Source: CAYSQW01 sp964433135 (lineage in GTDB: Bacteria > Acidobacteriota > Aminicenantia > Aminicenantales > Aminicenantaceae). From it: 19,453 nucleotides of DNA. Position 1 is the stretch's first letter. Every line of letters begins with the position of its first letter. Below, in pieces: positions 15,504-19,453 of this stretch. The position numbers and the translations under genes were made by a program. The DNA is taken from NCBI GenBank assembly GCA_964433135.1, contig CAYSQW010000065.1:1-19453 (forward strand), written 5' to 3'. The notes beneath the pieces are model-generated. The model ran no database searches and was not told the origin of the DNA. It was given only the letters and a program-made list of their open reading frames with translations.

Positions 15504-18284
15504 ATGCGCGTGGGGATATTTCATTCTCGGAAGCTGGTTTATTTTTCATTGGCGTGTTTTTTTATTCTTATCCTGAATGGTGCTTATCTTGACGGCGTCG
15601 TTCCGGCGGCGCAAAAGGCCGATCAGGTATTTCAGCAGGGAGTAGAGCTCTACAACGAAGGAGAATACGTCAAGGCCATATCGAAATTGTCTCGTGTGCT
15701 GATTCTGACGGAATCTCAGCCCTTGCTGACGGATTCTTATTTTTACCTTTCACTCTGCAATTATTATCTGGAGAATCATAATATCGCCAAGGCCTGGATC
15801 AAGAAGCTGCTGGAACTCGATCCCCAAAGGGAAGCCACGGCGCTGTATCCCGAAGAATACATCGCACTTTTCAATCAGGCCAAGCGGGAGGCAGCCAGTG
15901 AATTGATGGAGCGCGAGCGCATGCGCCGCCGGCCGGCGCCGCCGCCCGCCGTCCAAGCGGTGCCCCCCCCCGCGAAAGAGCCGGCGAATCCGCCGGCGGT
16001 CGTATATCAGCAGGCCCCCCGGAGACGCGGCGGAGGCAAGTTTCTGCTCTATGCCTTGGGCGGCGCCCTTGTCGCGGGCGCGGCCCTCTATTTCTTCGTC
16101 TTTAAGGAGGAGAAGGAGACGACCGGCGGCATCCAGATCAATTCCAATCCCCCCGGCGCTCAGGTGTTTCTGGACGCGGTCGATACGGGAAATGTTTCCA
16201 ACTGCACCTTGAGCGACATCGCTCCCGGCAGTCACGTCGTTCGCTTGGTCAAGGAAGGGTACATGGAGTTCGAACAGAGCGTCTCGGTCACCGCGGGAGA
16301 AACGGCGATGGTGAGTGGAAATTTGATGATGCACACCCTGACGGTGACGCAGCCGGCCTCGGGGGTGACATGGGGCACGGGACAGCAGGTCACGATCCGG
16401 TGGGAGTCGAACGCCGGTTCCGGGAGCTACGGAGGAGCGATCGCAAAGAACCGGGGAGTCCTTTCGACCGTCAATCCGTCCGGTCAGATAGCGCGTATGA
16501 ACCGGCTCCGCATGTTTCGCAGGAGTCCGTCGCAGCGATCGATCGATCAGCAGGTACGAACGCTTCGTTCCCGGGAGGAACAAACCGTGAAATACGAAGC
16601 GAAAGCCGATACCGGAACGGCTGAAACCTCTGGATCAAGTCTGAACAACCCGCGCAGCCGGCATTTGAACACGCTCCATTTCCCGGGCGCGAATCTTTCT
16701 GGTCCGAACAATATTCAGCCCATGGTCCTGTCCAACGTTAAAATCGAGCTTTATAAGGGAGGGAGCGCGCTTCGCACCATTGTGGGCAGCACCCCCAACG
16801 ACGGAAGCCACAACTGGACGGTTGCTTCCGACCTGGCTTTGGGATCGAATTACAAAGTGAGGATCTCCTGTCCCGGCGATGCCGCTGTGTATGCGGAAAG
16901 CGATAATTTCACCATCGCCAAGGTGGGATCGCTCAAGGTCGATTCGACCCCCCAGACGGCGTCCGTTTTTATCGACGGCGTGGACACCGGGAAAAAGACC
17001 AATTATCTGTTCAAGAATGTCGCAGTTGGAAACCGGGTGGTTAAGGTTGTCAAGGAAGGCTACGGCGATCAGCAGAAAACCGTTACCATAAAGTCGGGAG
17101 AGCGGACGACGGTCGCGTTCACGCTGAAGGAGATGAATCTCGAAGTCATACAGCCTAATTCGGTGTCGGTATGGGATTTCGGAGAGGATGTCACTATCCG
17201 CTGGACCACGACGGCCGTTACCGATCCGGGGAAACCGAACGCCGGCAAGCAGGACGTGACCACGGTGAAGATCGAGCTCTATAAAGGGGCTTCCCGGGTG
17301 CGTACCATCGTGTCAAGCACCGAAAACGACGGCATCTATTCCTGGACGGTCAGCAGCACGCTGGTGGATGGAGCGAATTACAAAGTCATGGTCTCGGCCG
17401 CGCAAAAACCCAGCGTTTTTGATTATTCCGATCTGTTCTGCATCACGCAGGAAAATTATGTCCTGGACACCACTTGGGGAGAATACGGCAGCGCAAGCAG
17501 CCAGTTCAACTACCCGCGTGCCATCGCACTCGGGAGGTACGGCCGGATCTATGTCGCGGATACGGGAAACCACCGGATCCAGAAATTCGGCCAAACCGGA
17601 AATTACGTCACCCAATGGGGCTCCCTGGGATCCGGAAACGGCCAATTGAATTCTCCGTGGGGAGTATGCGGAGATCCCAATTCCGGTTATATCTATGTGG
17701 CGGATACCTACAATCATAGGGTGCAGAAATTCAGCAACACGGGGACCTATATCCGAAAATGGGGTTCCAATGGAAGTGCGAATGGTCAGTTTCGTTACCC
17801 GGCCGGAATCGCCGTGGATCAATCTGGATATGTCTATGTCGTGGACAACAACAATCACCGGGTGCAGAAATTCACCTCCGCAGGAGTTTTCGTTTCCAGC
17901 TGGAGCGGATATCAATATCCTTTCGGCGCCGCTTTCGGGCCGCTGGACAACTATCTGTATGTCGTGGACAAGAACAACCAGCGTATCCGCGTCACCACCC
18001 CCTGGGGATCCTTCGTCGAACAGTGGGGGACAATGGGGAGCGGAGACGGCCAGTTCAATTATCCTTACGATATCGCTTTCGACAAAGCCGGCTTCAGCTA
18101 TGTGGTCGAATGGGGAAACGATCGGATCCAGAAGTTCACGCCCCGGAAGAGGTTCGTCTCGAAATGGGGGCAGCTCGGCAGCGGATACGGAGAGTTCAAC
18201 AATCCGCAGGGGGTCGAGGTGGATTCGCTGGGGAATGTTTATGTATTGGATTCGCAGAATCATCGCATCCAAAAATTCAAATAG
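15504..18284 (+). CDS. TPR / PEGA / Ig-like / NHL-propeller envelope protein
   Basis: 926 residues, no known gene name. In order: basic N-terminus and hydrophobic segment (about 11-29), with a possible signal-peptidase site after VVPAA; TPR-like helices (38-130); Pro/Ala-rich linker (142-172); RRRGGGK then a Gly-rich hydrophobic segment (180-200); PEGA domain 1 (208-275); Ig-like domain resembling the Kre9/KNH N-terminal family (278-473), interrupted by a ~105-residue insert; PEGA domain 2 (475-542); a second Ig-like domain (545-648); six NHL repeats (653-926). The repeats carry YVAD/YVVD and NHRIQKF motifs. PEGA domains are usually extracytoplasmic, and NHL propellers bind proteins, glycans or RNA. 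An envelope scaffold or adhesin role is inferred. AAGGAGGG at 15491-15498 supports the ATG. A paralogue follows at 18988. Confidence 0.88.
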   Translation: MRVGIFHSRKLVYFSLACFFILILNGAYLDGVVPAAQKADQVFQQGVELYNEGEYVKAISKLSRVLILTESQPLLTDSYFYLSLCNYYLENHNIAKAWIKKLLELDPQREATALYPEEYIALFNQAKREAASELMERERMRRRPAPPPAVQAVPPPAKEPANPPAVVYQQAPRRRGGGKFLLYALGGALVAGAALYFFVFKEEKETTGGIQINSNPPGAQVFLDAVDTGNVSNCTLSDIAPGSHVVRLVKEGYMEFEQSVSVTAGETAMVSGNLMMHTLTVTQPASGVTWGTGQQVTIRWESNAGSGSYGGAIAKNRGVLSTVNPSGQIARMNRLRMFRRSPSQRSIDQQVRTLRSREEQTVKYEAKADTGTAETSGSSLNNPRSRHLNTLHFPGANLSGPNNIQPMVLSNVKIELYKGGSALRTIVGSTPNDGSHNWTVASDLALGSNYKVRISCPGDAAVYAESDNFTIAKVGSLKVDSTPQTASVFIDGVDTGKKTNYLFKNVAVGNRVVKVVKEGYGDQQKTVTIKSGERTTVAFTLKEMNLEVIQPNSVSVWDFGEDVTIRWTTTAVTDPGKPNAGKQDVTTVKIELYKGASRVRTIVSSTENDGIYSWTVSSTLVDGANYKVMVSAAQKPSVFDYSDLFCITQENYVLDTTWGEYGSASSQFNYPRAIALGRYGRIYVADTGNHRIQKFGQTGNYVTQWGSLGSGNGQLNSPWGVCGDPNSGYIYVADTYNHRVQKFSNTGTYIRKWGSNGSANGQFRYPAGIAVDQSGYVYVVDNNNHRVQKFTSAGVFVSSWSGYQYPFGAAFGPLDNYLYVVDKNNQRIRVTTPWGSFVEQWGTMGSGDGQFNYPYDIAFDKAGFSYVVEWGNDRIQKFTPRKRFVSKWGQLGSGYGEFNNPQGVEVDSLGNVYVLDSQNHRIQKFK
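15963..15971 (+). repeat. Nine-base poly-C tract inside the proline linker
   Basis: A run of nine C residues encodes Pro154-Pro156 of the 926-residue protein. A one-base slip would shift the frame and remove the second hydrophobic segment, both PEGA domains and the propeller. Such tracts can be sites of slipped-strand variation or of sequencing error. Confidence 0.7.
17460..18281 (+). repeat. Six NHL repeats (beta-propeller coding repeats)
   Basis: The core motifs sit at residues 683 (YVAD), 731 (YVAD), 778 (YVVD), 819 (YVVD), 866 (YVVE) and 913 (YVLD). Spacings are 48, 47, 41, 47 and 47. Each is followed by an N-x-R-(I/V)-Q-K-F-type strand except the fourth (NQRIRVT). Four of the five linkers between neighbouring repeats carry a W-G-x-x-G-S-x-x-x-(Q/E)-(F/L) segment; the exception is the one before repeat 4. 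At DNA level an exact 15-nt segment recurs at 17719-17733 and 17860-17874. Six blades are enough for one closed propeller. Confidence 0.85.
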
Positions 18285-18298
18285 GTTGAATGTGTCAT

Positions 18299-18415
18299 AA
18301 AAAAGGCCGATACGGTTAGTTCTGTATCTTTCATGTTGTGATTTCGGTGAATCGTATTTTACTGTAAGATTTGTGGCGCTTCCTCAATGACCTCTTTATT
18401 ATATCGGCCTTTTTT
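18299..18415. repeat. 14-bp perfect inverted repeat pair flanking 89 bp
   Basis: AAAAAAGGCCGATA (18299-18312) is exactly complementary to TATCGGCCTTTTTT (18402-18415). It starts 15 bp after the stop of the 926-residue gene. The T run after a GC-rich arm is terminator-like in both directions, but the 89-nt loop is long for an intrinsic terminator. Terminal inverted repeats of a small non-autonomous element are an alternative. Confidence 0.65.
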
Positions 18416-18465
18416 CCCCTTCGGGCGAACCAATCTCAGAACGTCGACTTCGTTGCGGCCCGATC

Positions 18466-18483
18466 GACGTACCTTAGTACGTC
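18466..18483. repeat. Perfect hairpin GACGTAC-CTTA-GTACGTC
   Basis: Seven-base arms at 18466-18472 and 18477-18483 surround a CTTA loop. No T tract follows, so it is not a standard terminator. Its loop side resembles the CCTTAATACG units downstream. Confidence 0.7.
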
Positions 18484-18546
18484 TCACGAGCTGCTTCCTC
18501 GCCGGCCGTCCTGATCTTGGCCCGTGACGCATTCAACCAGATTGCG

Positions 18547-18608
18547 CTGACGCCGTTTGTCTGGTTTTATTTTGCTGAAAGTAATACAGCGTCCCCGTCA
18601 GTTTTTTT
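18547..18608 (+). terminator. Possible terminator-like stem with T7 tract
   Basis: CTGACG (18547-18552) pairs with CGTCAG (18596-18601), and seven T residues follow directly (18602-18608). Inside, GCTG (18574-18577) and CAGC (18587-18590) can also pair. The 43-nt gap between outer arms makes this weaker than a classic intrinsic terminator. Confidence 0.25.
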
Positions 18609-18623
18609 GCATCCGGATCGACC

Positions 18624-18753
18624 TTCCTTAATACGAGGGCGGGTTGGCACGCCTCACCGCATGCCGTTTTGCCGCCACGGCGACCTTGACCCGTCCCCGA
18701 TCCATTTTTCCTGCAAAGGCTATCAATTGTTGCCGTATTCCTTAATACGAGGG
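18624..18753. repeat. Exact 16-nt direct repeat, two copies 114 bp apart
   Basis: TTCCTTAATACGAGGG occurs at 18624-18639 and again at 18738-18753. In the second copy the upstream bases complete a hairpin, CGTATT-CCTT-AATACG (18734-18749). The first copy lacks the matching left arm. Confidence 0.75.
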
Positions 18754-18808
18754 AGCGAAATGCTCTCCGTTGGATCTCCGATCCTTCGTTTCAACGGTAC
18801 CGCTCCCT
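18750..18808. repeat. Nested stem-loop
   Basis: AGGGAGCG (18750-18757) pairs with CGCTCCCT (18801-18808). Within it CCGTTG (18767-18772) pairs with CAACGG (18792-18797), and GATC (18773-18776) pairs with GATC (18780-18783) across a 3-nt loop. The three coaxial stems look like a folded RNA or a DNA cruciform-type repeat. Confidence 0.5.
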
Positions 18809-18905
18809 ATCCTGCATTGTTGTCGACGGGGCGCCGAAATGAGACGTGTTTTCTGCTGGAATCTCTCATAAAAACACCTTTATCCCCCCTGTTGGAAAAG
18901 AGGAT

Positions 18906-18934
18906 TTGATTTTCCTCTTTCGTTTTTTTATACT
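18906..18934 (+). promoter_or_regulatory. Sigma70-type promoter for the second TPR gene
   Basis: TTGATT (18906-18911) and TATACT (18929-18934) are separated by exactly 17 nt. The -10 box matches consensus at five of six positions and the -35 box at four. The predicted start near 18941 gives a leader of about 47 nt before ATG 18988. No other gene starts between them. Confidence 0.6.
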
Positions 18935-18987
18935 TTCTATCACTTCATGCAGGAAGAAATACATGAGATTTTTTGGGGAGGGAGTAC

Positions 18988-19453
18988 ATGTCTGTTCAAT
19001 GTTTTCAATCCAAGGGAGGAGTGCGTTTTGCGATCGGGATCTTCATCCTGTTTATCCTGAACTCATCCTTCTCTCCGGCGGCCGTTGATTCCGGCCAGAG
19101 CGCGGCCGATGTCTATCGGCAGGGCGCCGAGCTCTATCAACAGGGCGAGTATATGGATGCCATCGAGCGGTTCTCGCAGGTTTTGATCCTTACCAAGGAC
19201 AAGGCCATGCTGGTGGACACCTACTTCTATCTCTCGCTGTGCAACTTCTATCTGGGGGAATCAGAGAGCGCAAAGGACTGGATCCGGCGCATCGTGCAGG
19301 AGGATCCGGGCCGTGAAGTGACCTCGGATTATCCGGCGGGCTACCGGGATCTTTTCGATCAGGTGCGGCGTGAATCGGCGCCGCCTCCGCCCCCACCCCC
19401 GGCGGTCCGGCCGGCTCCGGCGCCCCAGGCCGCGCCCCCGGCTTATGCCTATC
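18988..19453 (+). CDS. TPR-region envelope protein, paralogue of the 926-residue protein (partial, 3' cut)
   Basis: 155 codons are visible before the window ends. The N-terminus MSVQCFQSKGGVR is followed by a hydrophobic signal-like segment (about 14-32, with a possible cleavage site after SPAA). The TPR-like part aligns closely with the upstream protein: QGAELYQQGEYMDAIERFSQVLILT against QGVELYNEGEYVKAISKLSRVLILT, then TYFYLSLCNFYL against SYFYLSLCNYYL. A Pro/Ala-rich linker begins at about residue 131. GGGGAG at 18975-18980 precedes the ATG, and a promoter lies at 18906-18934. By analogy the missing part may carry a second hydrophobic segment and PEGA-type domains, but this cannot be seen. 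Confidence 0.88.
   Translation, partial: MSVQCFQSKGGVRFAIGIFILFILNSSFSPAAVDSGQSAADVYRQGAELYQQGEYMDAIERFSQVLILTKDKAMLVDTYFYLSLCNFYLGESESAKDWIRRIVQEDPGREVTSDYPAGYRDLFDQVRRESAPPPPPPPAVRPAPAPQAAPPAYAY

Larger units (their letters stand above)
18285..18987. other. 703 bp non-coding, repeat-rich intergenic region
   Basis: No convincing gene is seen. The longest plus-strand frame (18517-18909, TTG start) has no Shine-Dalgarno and spans inverted and direct repeats. The stretch holds a 14-bp inverted repeat pair, a 7-bp perfect hairpin, an exact 16-nt direct repeat, a 6-bp hairpin, a nested stem-loop and, near its end, a promoter for the following gene. The mixture suggests decayed or dispersed repeat elements rather than a coding remnant. 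Confidence 0.7.

Noticed and set aside
15518..15560. Lipobox at Cys18 of the 926-residue protein
   Set aside because: The preceding residues (S-L-A) do not fit the usual L-x-x-C pattern well, and the cysteine is within the hydrophobic core rather than after it.
15750..16583. 277-codon open frame on the minus strand opposite the TPR/linker/PEGA part
   Set aside because: Arg/His-rich composition with no family motif; it is explained by GC-rich codons of the sense gene.
17313..18272. 319-codon open frame on the minus strand opposite the NHL repeats
   Set aside because: It mirrors the repeat periodicity of the plus-strand propeller, and the plus strand has clear domain motifs and a Shine-Dalgarno. 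It is an antisense shadow.
18517..18909. 130-codon plus-strand frame in the intergenic region
   Set aside because: TTG start without a Shine-Dalgarno; it contains the direct repeats and hairpins, and no domain is recognisable.
18846..19088. 80-codon plus-strand frame overlapping the start of the second TPR gene
   Set aside because: It overlaps the well-supported gene at 18988 in another frame and runs across the promoter.
1..19453. tRNA, rRNA, CRISPR array or phage genes
   Set aside because: None were found on either strand; no cloverleaf, no regular spacer-repeat series and no integrase-like frame.

Overview
The window is a bacterial translation superoperon followed by an accessory surface-protein locus. 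It opens with the last 16 codons of tuf (EF-Tu). An unbroken plus-strand series then runs through the S10, spc and alpha clusters: rpsJ-rplC-rplD-rplW-rplB-rpsS-rplV-rpsC-rplP-rpmC-rpsQ-rplN-rplX-rplE-rpsN-rpsH-rplF-rplR-rpsE-rpmD-rplO-secY-adk-map-infA-rpmJ-rpsM-rpsK-rpsD-rpoA-rplQ (129-15289). All 31 genes look intact. Many are joined by 1-10 bp stop/start overlaps, and most have a visible Shine-Dalgarno sequence.

The order secY-adk-map-infA-rpmJ-rpsM-rpsK-rpsD-rpoA-rplQ is common outside the gammaproteobacteria (Firmicutes, deltaproteobacterial lineages, Acidobacteriota and others). S14 (short type), S4, L24, L36 and the Adk lid all carry zinc-ligand cysteine sets. With the moderate GC content and the PEGA/Ig-like/NHL proteins downstream, this suggests a Gram-negative-type environmental bacterium, for example an acidobacterial/Aminicenantes-like or deltaproteobacterial-like lineage. 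No finer placement is supported.

Downstream of rplQ is a 214 bp gap. It holds a possible 41-codon antisense gene and an AT-rich patch that could be a divergent promoter. Next comes a 926-residue multidomain envelope protein (15504-18284): N-terminal hydrophobic segment, TPR-like region, proline-rich linker, second hydrophobic segment, two PEGA + Ig-like units and a six-repeat NHL propeller. A 703 bp non-coding stretch rich in inverted and direct repeats follows. The last gene (from 18988, cut by the window end) is a clear paralogue of the N-terminal part of the 926-residue protein and has a good sigma70-type promoter in front of it.

The first 15.3 kb are ordinary housekeeping genes: ribosome assembly, SecY for membrane insertion, Adk for nucleotide balance, Map for N-terminal methionine removal, IF-1 for initiation and RpoA for transcription. 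The parts worth a second look are the tandem TPR-PEGA-NHL locus, the repeat-rich intergenic DNA, and the small antisense ORF.
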